Shown here: piece by piece, positions 1-9,700 of the stretch
Layout: each line of letters starts with the position of its first letter
Position numbering within the stretch: position 1 is the stretch's first letter
DNA from: Lachnospiraceae bacterium
Lineage (GTDB): Bacteria; Bacillota; Clostridia; Lachnospirales; Lachnospiraceae
Length of the DNA: 37,480 bases
NCBI GenBank assembly: GCA_029006155.1
Contig: JAQXGF010000092.1
Coordinates: 1 to 37,480 of the forward strand
Direction of reading: 5' to 3'
Position numbers and translations under genes: made by a program
Notes under the pieces: generated by a model
What the model was told of the DNA's origin: nothing
What the model saw: the letters and a program-made list of their open reading frames with translations, nothing else
Database searches by the model: none

Positions 1-1176
1 GCGTATCACAACAGCCCATATGCCCTGCAGGTCGCAGAGCGCTGGGCGGGACAGCAGGAAGAGACGGCAGCGTTTGAAGCATTCATCGAGAAGCATGCGG
101 CATGGCTTCCGGATTATGCCCTGTACAGTGCGATCAAGAACGCATCCGGCGGCAGGAGCCTGAGCGACTGGGATGATGCCATCCGTCTGCGCCGTCCGGA
201 GGCAATGGAAACGTACAAGAAGGAGCTGGCAGATGAGATCCGCTTTTATGAGTTTCAGCAGTATCTGTTCCGGAAACAGTGGAGCGCGTTGAAGCAGTAT
301 GCGAATGAAAAAGGGATCCAGATGATCGGAGACATTCCGATCTATGTGGCATCCGACAGTGCGGATGCATGGGCGAATCCGGAACTGTTCCAGCTCGATG
401 AGCATGGCAGACCGTCCGCAGTGGCAGGCTGTCCGCCGGACAGCTTTTCCGCGACCGGACAGCTCTGGGGCAATCCGCTGTACCGCTGGGATTACCATAA
501 GGAGACGGGCTATAAATGGTGGCTGGAGCGGCTTTCGGCCTGCTTCGAGCTCTATGATGTCGTGCGGATCGATCATTTCCGTGGATTTGACGAGTATTTT
601 GCGATCCCGTATGGTGATACGACGGCGGAAAATGGCAAATGGATGCCGGGGCCTGGCATGGATATCATGAATGCGATCAAGGCAAAGTTCGGAGACCGGC
701 CGATCATCGCGGAGGATCTCGGATTTCTGACGCCGACGGTGCTGAAGCTCGTGAAAGACACCGGCTATCCGGGTATGAAGCTTTTGCAGTTTGCCTTTGA
801 CAGCCGTGAGCCGGGCGACTATCTGCCGCACAACTATCCGCACAACTGTGTCCTCTACACGGGTACCCATGACAACGATACCGTCATGGGCTGGAAGAAC
901 CATGTGAGTCCGGAAGATCTGGACTTTGCGTACCGCTACCTGAATATGCATCCGGAAGATGCCCTGAACTGGGTCATGATCCGGGCAGCCTTTGCATCCG
1001 TGGCGGACACTGTGATCATTCCGATGCAGGACTATCTCGGTCTTGGAAGCGAGGCACGTATCAATACACCGTCGACCCTTGGCAACAACTGGCAGTGGCG
1101 CATGCAATCGGATGCCATCGAGCCGGAGCTGGCCGGGCAGATCCGGGAACTGACGGAGCTGTACGGGAGAGCATGA
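1..1176 (+). CDS. malQ: 4-alpha-glucanotransferase (amylomaltase), 5' end outside the window
   Basis: Glycoside hydrolase family 77 enzyme that transfers maltodextrin segments between alpha-1,4-glucans in the cytoplasm. The frame is open from base 1, so the ATG at 205 is internal and roughly the first 100 residues of a ~500-residue family member lie upstream. Visible family motifs are VRIDHFRG with the nucleophile Asp at 571-573, IIAEDLG with the acid/base Glu at 712-714, and YTGTHDND with the third catalytic Asp at 871-873. The block IPIYVA-SDSADAW (about 334-372) is also typical of MalQ. The gene ends with a TGA at 1174-1176 and appears intact as far as visible. No clear terminator follows; a 6-bp AACGCC/GGCGTT stem just downstream lacks a T-run. 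The family assignment is very secure. Confidence 0.96.
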   Translation, partial: AYHNSPYALQVAERWAGQQEETAAFEAFIEKHAAWLPDYALYSAIKNASGGRSLSDWDDAIRLRRPEAMETYKKELADEIRFYEFQQYLFRKQWSALKQYANEKGIQMIGDIPIYVASDSADAWANPELFQLDEHGRPSAVAGCPPDSFSATGQLWGNPLYRWDYHKETGYKWWLERLSACFELYDVVRIDHFRGFDEYFAIPYGDTTAENGKWMPGPGMDIMNAIKAKFGDRPIIAEDLGFLTPTVLKLVKDTGYPGMKLLQFAFDSREPGDYLPHNYPHNCVLYTGTHDNDTVMGWKNHVSPEDLDFAYRYLNMHPEDALNWVMIRAAFASVADTVIIPMQDYLGLGSEARINTPSTLGNNWQWRMQSDAIEPELAGQIRELTELYGRA

Positions 1177-1312
1177 ACGCCGGAGCAAAGGCGTTACGAA
1201 ATTCGTAGTGAATATTCTGACTGCACCGTGGCGGAAGTATTTACATTCAACCATGCAGAACATAGAAAACAGATGGAATATATCATATGAGAAGAATATG
1301 CAGATAAGCAGA

Positions 1313-1341
1313 TTGTGGGAATCCGTATCTGGTGTTATAAT
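1313..1341 (+). promoter_or_regulatory. Candidate sigmaA promoter for the small DAK-like gene
   Basis: TTGTGG (1313-1318) and a perfect TATAAT (1336-1341) are separated by 17 bases. It lies about 80 bases before the start codon at 1422, so this gene is probably transcribed separately from malQ. The rest of 1177-1421 shows no coding potential that I can recognise. Confidence 0.6.
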
Positions 1342-1421
1342 AGAAACGAACAGGCGCAAGGTGAGACAAACCACGCAGCGCGCATGAATCCTGCAGAATA
1401 CATCAGAAAGGACGAACGATT

Positions 1422-1673
1422 ATGCTGGAATTTCGATATGACACACAGCTCCTGATCGAGGGAGAGAATCTGGACGAGGATGCGATCAACGACTACTTTG
1501 TCGAGCACTTCAAGGGGGACTGCCTGCTGGCGGTCGGCGACGAGGAGCTGATCAAGATCCATTTCCACACAAATGAGCCGTGGAAGGTGCTGGAATATTG
1601 CTCCACACTTGGCGAGATCTACGATATCGTCGTGGAAGACATGGACCGGCAGTCACGGGGCCTCAAAGGATAA
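1422..1673 (+). CDS. Small orphan protein resembling the C-terminal domain of DAK/FakA-type kinases
   Basis: An 83-residue protein. The order of a sensing segment (RYDTQLLIEGENLDED), GDCLLAVGDEELIKIHFHTNEP and VLEYCSTLGEIYDI-VVEDM matches the repeating unit near the C-terminus of the FakA/YloV family (fatty-acid kinase, DAK-related), where VKVHVHTN is conserved. The kinase domain is absent, so kinase activity is not expected; a binding or regulatory role is only a guess. The ATG at 1422 follows AGAAAGGACG, a reasonable ribosome site. The gene has its own promoter (1313-1341) and a strong terminator (1708-1758), which argues for a real gene rather than debris. It could still be a remnant of a fakA-like gene. 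Confidence 0.7.
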   Translation: MLEFRYDTQLLIEGENLDEDAINDYFVEHFKGDCLLAVGDEELIKIHFHTNEPWKVLEYCSTLGEIYDIVVEDMDRQSRGLKG

Positions 1674-1707
1674 TAGGTCAGAGGATCAGAATCAAGCAAA
1701 ATAAAAA

Positions 1708-1758
1708 GGTGGCTGGGATGTTTCCTACATAGAGGAAGCGTTTCGGCTGCCTTTTTTT
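1708..1758 (+). terminator. Rho-independent terminator, 19-bp stem
   Basis: Left arm 1708-1726 pairs with 1733-1751 over all 19 positions if G-U pairs are allowed, around a 6-base loop (ACATAG). T7 follows at 1752-1758 and a run of five A precedes the stem. It ends the small DAK-like gene. The loop and upper stem resemble the two terminators at 2330 and 3657. Confidence 0.85.
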
Positions 1759-1841
1759 ACTTCTCAGAAACAAAATTTTCTGGTTTTGGAAAAAATATGG
1801 ATAAATAAGAGAAAAGTTTCCGAAATGGGAAAATAATTTGA

Positions 1842-1970
1842 ATTTTATAAAACAAAAAGTTGCAATTAAACATGGGATATGACAATATAAAAAGAGACGC
1901 GTATAAAATAGAAAGAGATTTACACGAAACGAGAAAATATGAAAATGAAAGGAAAAGGAACTTATGGGGA
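1842..1970 (+). repeat. Direct repeat copy 1: leader of the first Rpn-family unit
   Basis: This AT-rich stretch is clearly similar to 2506-2640: shared blocks are AAACAAAAAGTTGCAAT, AATATAAAAAGAGA and AAAATGAAAGG in the same order. It contains TTGCAA (1860-1865), 17 bases, then CAATAT (1883-1888), a weak promoter candidate. The remainder of 1759-1992 carries no gene I can support. Confidence 0.65.
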
Positions 1971-1992
1971 ACTGAAAAGATACTTTCCCTGA

Positions 1993-2283
1993 GCATGTAA
2001 CTGTGATAGAATAATTGCAAAACAGGCAGCCGCTAGAAAGGCAGAGGGAGGTTTGTTTAATATGTGTACGGCTATGGAAGAATTAGAACAAGAATTAAAA
2101 CAAAAAGGAAAACGCGAGGGAAGACGCGAAGGAAAACGTGAAGGAAGACAAGAAGGTATGATATTGTATTCGAAACTATTAAAATATTTAAAAGACAATA
2201 ATATGATAACTGAATTAAATCGGGCTATCTGTGAACCTGACTGTGTAGATGAGCTCTGCAAAAAGTATAATATCGCTAATTAA
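1993..2283 (+). pseudogene. C-terminal remnant of an Rpn/PD-(D/E)XK nuclease-transposase family gene
   Basis: The open frame after the TGA at 1990 reads into AARKAEGGLFNMCTAMEEL, then a highly basic KGKREGRREGKREGRQEG stretch and a short helical tail. The MCxAMEEL segment followed by charged KxGxxEG repeats is the usual tail of PDDEXK-family putative transposases; the nuclease domain itself is missing. An ATG at 2062 preceded by AGGGAGG (10-base spacing) could still give a 73-residue protein. The leader before it and the terminator after it match those of the intact gene downstream, so it is best read as an internally deleted tandem copy. Confidence 0.6.
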
Positions 2284-2329
2284 TAATCATCGCAGCCATC
2301 AGGTAGAGTAGAAAATCATAATTGCGTAG

Positions 2330-2385
2330 AAAGACAGTTGGCATGTTTTCCATATAGTGGAAGCCGCCCAGCTGTCTTTTTAGTT
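2330..2385 (+). terminator. Terminator hairpin after the Rpn remnant
   Basis: AAAGACAG at the left base pairs with CTGTCTTT at the right base, TTCCA pairs with TGGAA near the ATATAG loop, and TTTTTAGTTTT follows. Small internal mismatches occur mid-stem. It is about 85-90 percent identical by eye to the hairpin at 3657-3709. Confidence 0.75.
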
Positions 2386-2505
2386 TTGCGAGTGAAGATA
2401 CGAATAGAGATATAGCCCCTACATTTATAAAACAATCATTATATCATGCCAAAGAGAGGTTTCCCTTTAGAGTATTTTTTATAGAGAGAATAATATGACT
2501 TTGTG

Positions 2506-2640
2506 GATTTATTAAACAAAAAGTTGCAATAAAATCTAAAACATGATAATATAAAAAGAGATATATCTAAAACAAAAAGAATTTTTATATGAAGCAAGAA
2601 AACATACAAAATGAAAGGCAGAGTACAAACGTGCATCCGG
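2506..2640 (+). repeat. Direct repeat copy 2: leader and promoter of the intact Rpn-family gene
   Basis: It matches the 1842-1970 leader. TTGCAA (2524-2529) and TAATAT (2547-2552) are 17 bases apart and are the best promoter candidate for the gene downstream. Confidence 0.6.
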
Positions 2641-2684
2641 TTGCCGATTTTACCAAAACATGCTATAGTGAAAGGAGAAATGGA

Positions 2685-3638
2685 TTGGAAAAACCAGAGA
2701 AAACTGAATCAACACAACAGAATATTGATTTTACCACGTCATCCGAAAGTTTCCGCCCATTGCAGGATCTGAATCTGATCGATGACTACATGTTTGACAT
2801 AGCGACGATGGATCTGGAGACATGTAAATCCATTATAGAACTGTCATTAAACATCCGGATTCAGGAAATTCGCTGGCAGCAAAGCCAGAAAGTCATTCAC
2901 AACCTTCCGGGAAAGCGAGGCATCCGACTGGACTTCTACGTCAGGGATATCAACGGAACGGTATTCAATGTAGAAATGCAGAAGCGAAACGGTGGTAATC
3001 TGCCCAAACGCACACGATATTATTCCGCCCTGCTTGATGCACCGCTTCTGAAAAAAGGGGAAAAGCAGTTCGATCAATTGCCGGAAACCTATATCATCGT
3101 AATCTGCGGCTTCGATCTGTTCAAAAAAGGGAAATATCGCTATCGTTTCCGCTATCACTGCGATGAAGAACCAGATCTGATTTTACAGAACGGTCTGACG
3201 GTCGTATTTTTAAATACAAAAGGGCGGAATGATGTCGAGGTAGAGCCGGAGCTGATAGCATTTCTCAGATTCGTCGAGAACAGCACAGCCGAAGAAGCTC
3301 ATCAGTCCAAAGATCTACGCATTCAGGAGATGTATGGAAAAATCAATACTCTGAAGAACAGCGAAGCTGTGGAGGCAGACTATATGACAGCAGAAGAGTA
3401 TAAGAGAATGATCACGGAAGAAGCACAGCGCATAGGCATGCAGAGGGGTAGACAGTTAAAATTAATCAGTCTGGTCATGCGCAAAATCGCAAAAGGCTGC
3501 ACCCCGGCTCAGACCGCAGACATGCTGGAGGAAGACCCTGCGCTGATCCAGCGCATCTATGATGCCATTGAGCAGACTGCTCCGGAGCACGACATGGAAA
3601 AGATCTACGATCTCCTCGCGGAGGATCCGGAAGAGTAA
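2685..3638 (+). CDS. Rpn family recombination-promoting nuclease / putative transposase (PD-(D/E)XK)
   Basis: The domain opens with LQDLNLIDDYMFD, then carries a PD-(D/E)XK-like core: RLDFYV followed 9 residues on by NVEMQ, matching the D...ExQ pattern of the PDDEXK_2/Rpn family. The C-terminal third is helical with a short basic GMQRGRQLK motif. Rpn proteins are DNA endonucleases that can promote RecA-independent recombination; the physiological role is unclear. Start choice: TTG at 2685 has AAAGGAG 7 bases upstream, while the in-frame ATG at 2589 has no ribosome site and would add 32 residues without obvious homology. A promoter (2524-2552) and terminator (3657-3709) frame it. It follows a deleted tandem copy. 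Confidence 0.85.
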   Translation: MEKPEKTESTQQNIDFTTSSESFRPLQDLNLIDDYMFDIATMDLETCKSIIELSLNIRIQEIRWQQSQKVIHNLPGKRGIRLDFYVRDINGTVFNVEMQKRNGGNLPKRTRYYSALLDAPLLKKGEKQFDQLPETYIIVICGFDLFKKGKYRYRFRYHCDEEPDLILQNGLTVVFLNTKGRNDVEVEPELIAFLRFVENSTAEEAHQSKDLRIQEMYGKINTLKNSEAVEADYMTAEEYKRMITEEAQRIGMQRGRQLKLISLVMRKIAKGCTPAQTADMLEEDPALIQRIYDAIEQTAPEHDMEKIYDLLAEDPEE

Positions 3639-3656
3639 AAAATTATAATTGGACAG

Positions 3657-3709
3657 AAAGACAGTTGGCATGTTTCCCATATAGTGAAGGCTGCCCAGCT
3701 GTCTTTTTG
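3657..3709 (+). terminator. Terminator hairpin after the intact Rpn gene
   Basis: AAAGACAGTTGG pairs with CCAGCTGTCTTT around an ATATAG-containing loop, with T5 at the end. It starts 18 bases after the stop codon. It is a near copy of 2330-2385. Confidence 0.8.
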
Positions 3710-3872
3710 TGTATCTGTACCTGATTTTTAGTGGAAAAGTTCATAGATTTCTCACATCACAGATCGCCCGGAAAGGTTGCACCGCGCCTCTTTTTGTGAT
3801 ACCATGACAATGGCTTTTTAAGGTATGTTCATAAAATGGATAAAATATCAAATATATAAAGGACAATCATAC

Positions 3873-4934
3873 ATGACAGATAAAAAGAAGCAGCCCGAAA
3901 GCCGCCGCACCGAAGATCTCTCTCCGGCGGAGCTGCGGGCGCAGATCGAAGAGGATAAGAAAAAAGTAAGCCGAAGCACCGTTTTTTTGTTCGCGGCACT
4001 GATCGCGATCATTGTGATCTGTATCGCGTGGTTTGTCGCCAATACGCGAGTGAATGTGACGACCGGTGCGATCAGCGCGCAGGACTCGACGCTGTTTGAG
4101 CTGGCGAGTGTGGGGAGCCGGACGGAGGCGGAAAGCGGGCACTTAGTGGATGCTAATAAAAAAAATTTGCTTACAGTGGGAAATGAAGAAAATTATAAAA
4201 CGTATTATGACATGCAAACTCAGACAGAGGTAACAAAAGAGCAAACATATCATGTCGGCACCGCTGACCTTGCGTGGTATCTTCAGTCAGCGAATGGTGT
4301 TGTATCACCGGGCGCAAGCGGAAAACTGGAATTTTATATCATTCCAAAAGTAAAGAATTTAAAAAACGTAACAGTGAAGTTAAATGTCGCTGCATACGGA
4401 AAGGCAAATAATAACGGCACAATAGAAGAAACCAATGATGAAGCACTGAAAAGACTGATAAAAGGCCATATCTTACTGTTTCAGAATCTGGATGACCAGA
4501 AAGGATACAGCAACTGGCTGACCCCTGCTGATGATGGGAAATATACATTTACTGTATCAGCAGCGAATTCGAAAGCGTTTACACAAAATGTTCCTTATAA
4601 GGTGACAGTTTACTGGATCTGGCCAAAGTATTTTCGGAATTATATTTACACGCAGAAAAGTACACAGGAAGACTTGTTTGGCAACTCACCGGATAAACCG
4701 ACATATGATAAGTTACTGGCCTATGTAAATAACCAGCGTACATTGACGAGCAGCACACTTTTCTACAAAGCCGGAAACGAACCGAACATTACCGGGGACA
4801 TTAATAATTCCATGGACGATACATTACTGAGCACATGCAGTCAATACTACGATGATGCCGACGAGTACATTGGCACCAAGGCGGGATATCTGTATGTAAG
4901 AGCTGAGGCAGAAGGCGCTACCAGTAACGGCTGA
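3873..4934 (+). CDS. Exported protein with SipW-type signal peptide, first gene of the surface locus
   Basis: A 353-residue protein. The charged N-terminus (MTDKKKQPESRRTED...KKKVSR) is followed by one hydrophobic helix ending IVICIAWFVANTR at about residues 36-60, the form of a SipW-dependent signal peptide. The ectodomain has no domain I can name and no cell-wall anchor. I chose ATG 3873 because AAAGGA sits about 10 bases upstream; an in-frame ATG at 3825 has AAGG only 2-3 bases away. Base composition changes sharply near 4140: the signal region is GC-rich, whereas the ectodomain is AT-rich with runs such as A8 (4158-4165). It may be a minor subunit or adaptor of the surface structure; that is inference from context. 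Confidence 0.8.
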   Translation: MTDKKKQPESRRTEDLSPAELRAQIEEDKKKVSRSTVFLFAALIAIIVICIAWFVANTRVNVTTGAISAQDSTLFELASVGSRTEAESGHLVDANKKNLLTVGNEENYKTYYDMQTQTEVTKEQTYHVGTADLAWYLQSANGVVSPGASGKLEFYIIPKVKNLKNVTVKLNVAAYGKANNNGTIEETNDEALKRLIKGHILLFQNLDDQKGYSNWLTPADDGKYTFTVSAANSKAFTQNVPYKVTVYWIWPKYFRNYIYTQKSTQEDLFGNSPDKPTYDKLLAYVNNQRTLTSSTLFYKAGNEPNITGDINNSMDDTLLSTCSQYYDDADEYIGTKAGYLYVRAEAEGATSNG

Positions 4935-5013
4935 ATCGAAGCAGAGGAATCTGTGCGGCAGAAGAGATCTGTGCATACCGAAGATGAAAGCATAAATGAT
5001 AGGATAGACAGGC

Positions 5014-5731
5014 ATGAAAAAAAAGACAGAAGATAAAACAACAAAAAAGACAGAAAAAAAAACGGCTGCTTCATACCGGTGTGGCCCTGATTGTGGTGCT
5101 GGTATTGTTGATCGGCTTTTCCTATGCATGGTTTATCAATCGAAATGATATAACAACGCTGATGGAAATTCAGGAACCGTCTGAGATCTCGATACTCGGA
5201 TCGGATGGGAAAAGGCTGGACTCTCTGGATCTGACCTATCAGCCGGGGGAGAAGAATGCGGACGGAACCGTTACGATCCGGAGGGTATTCTGCGTCCAGA
5301 GTGCGACGGATTACAAACTGGAACTCGTACATACGACGAATCTGAAAGGACTGAATTTCACACTCTACCCGGCGGTGAAAGCTGGAGCGACAGGAACAAG
5401 TGTGACCGACGGAGACACTACCTTTTCCTATAATTCAAGCGATAAAATAGGAGGAGCATATATTAATCTGACCGAACCGACAGGCGATTACAAATATGCA
5501 AATACGGAAAAACACAGCCAGAACTATCAGGAATATCAACAGGTTCAGGCGCATGCGGAGCCGGCATACTGGCTGGCGAACGACACGCAGGATTTTGATA
5601 AAACTGGAAGTGAATCGTTTACAGACAAGAACAAAACATATCACCGCAACTATTACGTCTGTGAAGTCACCTGGACAGAGACAGAAGAGAAAGAAACCGA
5701 TATCTTTTACATATTGGCAAAAAGTGCCTGA
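5014..5731 (+). CDS. SipW-type exported protein with start out of frame across an A9 tract
   Basis: The main frame reads from 5063 as RLLHTG-VALIVVLVLLIGFSYAWFINRN, a lysine-less but clear SipW-type signal core, then ~200 residues of unknown ectodomain. In that frame no ATG exists; a GTG at 5081 would begin inside the hydrophobic core. An ATG at 5014 opens a second frame, MKKKTEDKTTKKTEKK, exactly the expected basic N-region, and the two frames meet at nine A's (5054-5062). Removing one A gives a sensible 238-residue precursor. This is therefore a slippage site (phase variation or transcriptional slippage), a mutation or a sequence error. It ends shortly before the next gene. The function is unknown beyond secretion. 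Confidence 0.75.
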
Positions 5732-5755
5732 GTATGAGCAGCAAGAGGACGAAAG

Positions 5756-6700
5756 ATGAAAATTACGCAGAAACCAAAGTGGAAAATGATATTCATAGCA
5801 GCACTGTGCCTGACCGGAATACTGGCGCTCGCAGGGGGAAGCCTTTCGATCTACAACAATCAGGCGGTTCAGCGAGGCGTAGCGCGGAACAAAGATAATG
5901 AATCAGCACGATTTAGTTCCAACTATCTGCAGGCATGTGCAAACGGAACGGCGACATACCCTTCCAGAACGATCACATTTTCATCAGACACAACGGCGGA
6001 TCAGACATTTGAGATTTATGTATATAATTATGCAAATGGAAATGAAAATCTGGTAAGCCAGAAAGATATCACCTATACGATGACGATACGGTTCGAAGGC
6101 GGAACTAAGGACAGTTATACAGTGACATATGGTAATGGTCAGTCGAAGACGACAACAGACCAGAATTTAACCTGCACAATTCCAAATATGACACTGACAG
6201 GCCGTACCCCACAGCAGCATACTTATTCCATCACCATACCGGCGGCAGATCTGGACAAAGTGCAAATTACGGCGACAGCAGTTCCGAATAGCGTAGCTGT
6301 GACCAATAATCAGATCCTCGCGGCAGTCATCGTACCATGCACCGGAACGTCAGAAGAGACATTTTCCTATAAAGGGGTATTCACAGATGCTTCGGCAGGA
6401 ACCCCAGGGGATTATGACGGATTCAACTATGAGGTATCGATTTCCGGAGGAAAGGCACAGGCGACGATTACATGGAAGGATGTAGTGGAAATCGATCCAT
6501 TCTTTTTGAAAAAACTTGGAATGGAAAAAAACGAAAAAGATATTTTATCTAAAAAAACGCTGACTTTTATAATGGATCAATCTGCGGGAACATCGGATTA
6601 TCTGATACCATTTTATATAAAAAATAAGAATGAAATATCTAAAAAAAGCTGGGCTGATATGAATTCTATCATTACCTTTAGTGCAGAACAGCAATCGTGA
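5756..6700 (+). CDS. Exported protein of unknown function in the surface locus
   Basis: A 314-residue protein starting MKITQKPKWKM followed by a hydrophobic helix (IFIAALCLTGILALAGGSL, about residues 12-30). The helix lacks the AWF ending of its neighbours; the segment after it, SIYNNQAVQRGVARNKDNESARFSSNYL in two parts, looks like a conserved mature N-terminus of a pseudopilin-like or matrix subunit, but I cannot name the family. The rest is predicted beta-rich with no cysteine pair or anchor except one Cys in each of a few places. It follows the previous gene by 24 bases with GAGGACGAAAG before the ATG, and the giant gene begins 32 bases after it, so the three are probably cotranscribed. 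Confidence 0.75.
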   Translation: MKITQKPKWKMIFIAALCLTGILALAGGSLSIYNNQAVQRGVARNKDNESARFSSNYLQACANGTATYPSRTITFSSDTTADQTFEIYVYNYANGNENLVSQKDITYTMTIRFEGGTKDSYTVTYGNGQSKTTTDQNLTCTIPNMTLTGRTPQQHTYSITIPAADLDKVQITATAVPNSVAVTNNQILAAVIVPCTGTSEETFSYKGVFTDASAGTPGDYDGFNYEVSISGGKAQATITWKDVVEIDPFFLKKLGMEKNEKDILSKKTLTFIMDQSAGTSDYLIPFYIKNKNEISKKSWADMNSIITFSAEQQS

Positions 6701-6732
6701 TAAATGCTTGAGATTTGGAAGGAGCGACATCA

Positions 6733-9700
6733 GTGAAGAAATACAGACGCATTTTAGCCGGTTTTCTGGCAATGAATTTAACGATAAGTATGGCATCGAC
6801 CAATATGATCCGAGTGAACGCTGACGAGGTGTATCAGGAAGAAACATACGCGGCAGAGCCGGTGCAGACCTATGCAGAAGAAGGCCAGGGAGAAGTCGTG
6901 GAAGGGAATGATTCCAGTCAGGCGTCGTCAGGTGGAGAAGATGCGTCCAGATGGATCGCGGAAGGGGAAGAAACGATACAGGAGACAGATGCGCCCATAT
7001 CAGGTACAGAGACGAATGACGATGATATACAGGAAGAGCCGGCATCAGAAGCAGACTATGGAGACGAGGTCAGCATTCTGAATATAGAGGAAGTGGAGCC
7101 GGATGAGAGTGTAGTGCAGGCAGATACGCAGACGGATGGGACACTGAGTATAAAACAGTTTAAAACTTATGAAGAAGGCACAGATGGACATAAATCAGTG
7201 AAAGTGAACAATGTCACAGAACTGATTTTGCTTTCAAACTGCAAACCGGAAGAATTACAGGATGTTGCGATTGATTTAAATATGACAGGTGATTGTGACC
7301 TGTCAGAAAAGACTGTGATAAAAGCGGGAGATGATTTATCTGGAATATTAAAGCCTGCGTCAGATGCGACATCTGTAGCGGCGGATACGCCGACCGAGGA
7401 TCAGGCGGCAGCAGAAGCGGATACGATGGCAAGTGCAGAAGTACAGGATACAGGAATGACTGTAGATGAAGCATCCGAGGAGGAAGCACAGGCACAGAGC
7501 ACAGACAGCAATGCGGCTACCGGTACACCGGTCGTTGCAGCGAAGGACTATACTTATCAGAGTCTTGGAACGGAAGCATATCCATTTCAGGGTGAAATCA
7601 CTGGACAGATTCCGACGATCAAATTGGATAAACCGTTCTTTGGAACACTTTCTTCAAAGGCCACTGTGCAACAGCAATTGAAGATCACATGGGTCGGCGA
7701 CGGAAGCGTGCCGTTGCTGGCGAATGAGTATGTATTTCAGGATGAAAAAGAAACATATACCCTTCCGACACTCTGCTTTACTTCAGATGGAACGAGCAAG
7801 TTGGGAAGTATTCTTGGTGTAGTTAAAGCAGAACCTAGTTATACAACAAAAACGCTTACAATTAATAGTGCAAATGTGATTTATAATGCAATGGTTAATG
7901 TCAGCCCGGCATCCGGCAATGCGGGGCTTATTTGTAATACACTGGAGAGTGGAAATATCTGTCTGGATGGCTATGTATTTCCGGCAAGCTATACGGTTCA
8001 GGCTGGAGATAGTGGTAATGCGGGCGGAATCATAGGAGCGATGGGTGCGAATACGAGCCTAAATATAAAAAGTGTAACTGGAATTGATACTGCATCTGTA
8101 ACGGTCACATCGGCTACGGGCAGTGCAGGTGGTCTGGTCGGAAGCATGGGAGAGAAGGCAACGATCCAGAATGAGCAGGAAGTTATCTTACAGAGCCAGA
8201 CAATTACTGGTAAATACGCAGGTGGCATCGCGGGAATGGCGACAGATATCACATTTACAAGTACGGGCGATGGGAAGATTACTGTGAATACGCCGACGAT
8301 AAGCGGTGGAACGAATGCGAAAGCAGCAGTTGGTGGATTTATCGGATATTATCAGTTGAAGGCAAAGGCTGATACTACGGAGCAGACCTTGCCGGCAAAT
8401 GTGACAATCAGTAGTCCGACGGTTACGACAAATGCAGGAACAAAAATCGGAGGAGGCGTTGCCGGGGGATATTTTGGTGTACTTGACTTTGACGGAAAAC
8501 TGACTTATAGAATGGCTGGAAATAGCGAAGAAACAATTAGTGTAACATACGCTGCTGGGACTGGCGAGGCATATGGCGCACTGATCGGAAAAGTGCTCAG
8601 CAGTACAATACAAGCTTCTTTGCTGATAGAAAATTATACAATAAACTCTCAATATAATAAGGATATCTATTTTCATGGGGGATTGATAGGAGAGCTTGGA
8701 ACAAGTGGAAAAGAAAGCGAAGCAGTTTATTTAAACACTCAAAATATCAATGTGAAAATATCAAATCCATACGCGAATCATTCAGCGAAAGGATTTGGCG
8801 GACTCGTAGGACGTTTAGCAAAAGGCAGTATTTTGGAAATGCAGAATAATACTACAATTGCTGTAACAGATAAGATATATGAAGGCGGTGGAGTCGTTGG
8901 ATACGCAGAGGAAGGAAGTGTAGTAAGATTTTCGGGAGCGACAGATCTGACAGGGGTAAATTATAATGCGGCTGCGACAGTAGGACAGCTTATCGGATAT
9001 CAGGATAGTGCGCTGATTTATGCAGTCGGAGATGGCAATGGCAGTGGCAATGGATGGACTTATAAACGAAGCAATTTTACTGCGGGAAGTGCGTATGTTA
9101 ATGATATTGGAAATTATGGTCAGGTAATTCGGTTAAGTGCAGATCCAAGTAGTACTACAGGGTTAAGTAATGGGCTAATCACGATAAATGAGGATCACGA
9201 GGTCAGATTTTTATCTTCACCGGATTGGTCTAAGGAGATTAAGATAAATTCGGTAGATGAATTTGCGCTGCTTTCGATTGCGTGGAATTCCAGAGGATAT
9301 TTTAGTGCTGGTTCAGGGATTACATCTAATAATTGGAATAGTTTGTGCAGTAAAGCAATTACACTTAAAACGAATATTGATCTTACAGGAACCGGAATCT
9401 CTGGACTGTCACGGGACGCTGGAAATGAACAAGTGTATACGGGAACATTTGACGGTGGAAATTATATTATTACTTTGGCAATAGGAGAAACATTTGGCTA
9501 TAAGGGAGACGGCGTTGCGTCTCCAGGTACGGATGGCTGTGGAAAGGTATATGGCTATCAGAATTGTCATGACTATCAGGGATTGTTCTCAAAAACAGAT
9601 TCTTCATCAATTATTAAAAACTTAACGATTACTGGAAGCATTAATGTTAGTAACGGTGCAAATGCAATCACGGCTGGGGGAGTCGCTGCTGCTGTGACAG

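Noticed and set aside
1842-3709. Insertion sequence
   Set aside because: No terminal inverted repeats or target duplication; the protein is an Rpn-type PD-(D/E)XK enzyme and not a DDE or HUH transposase.
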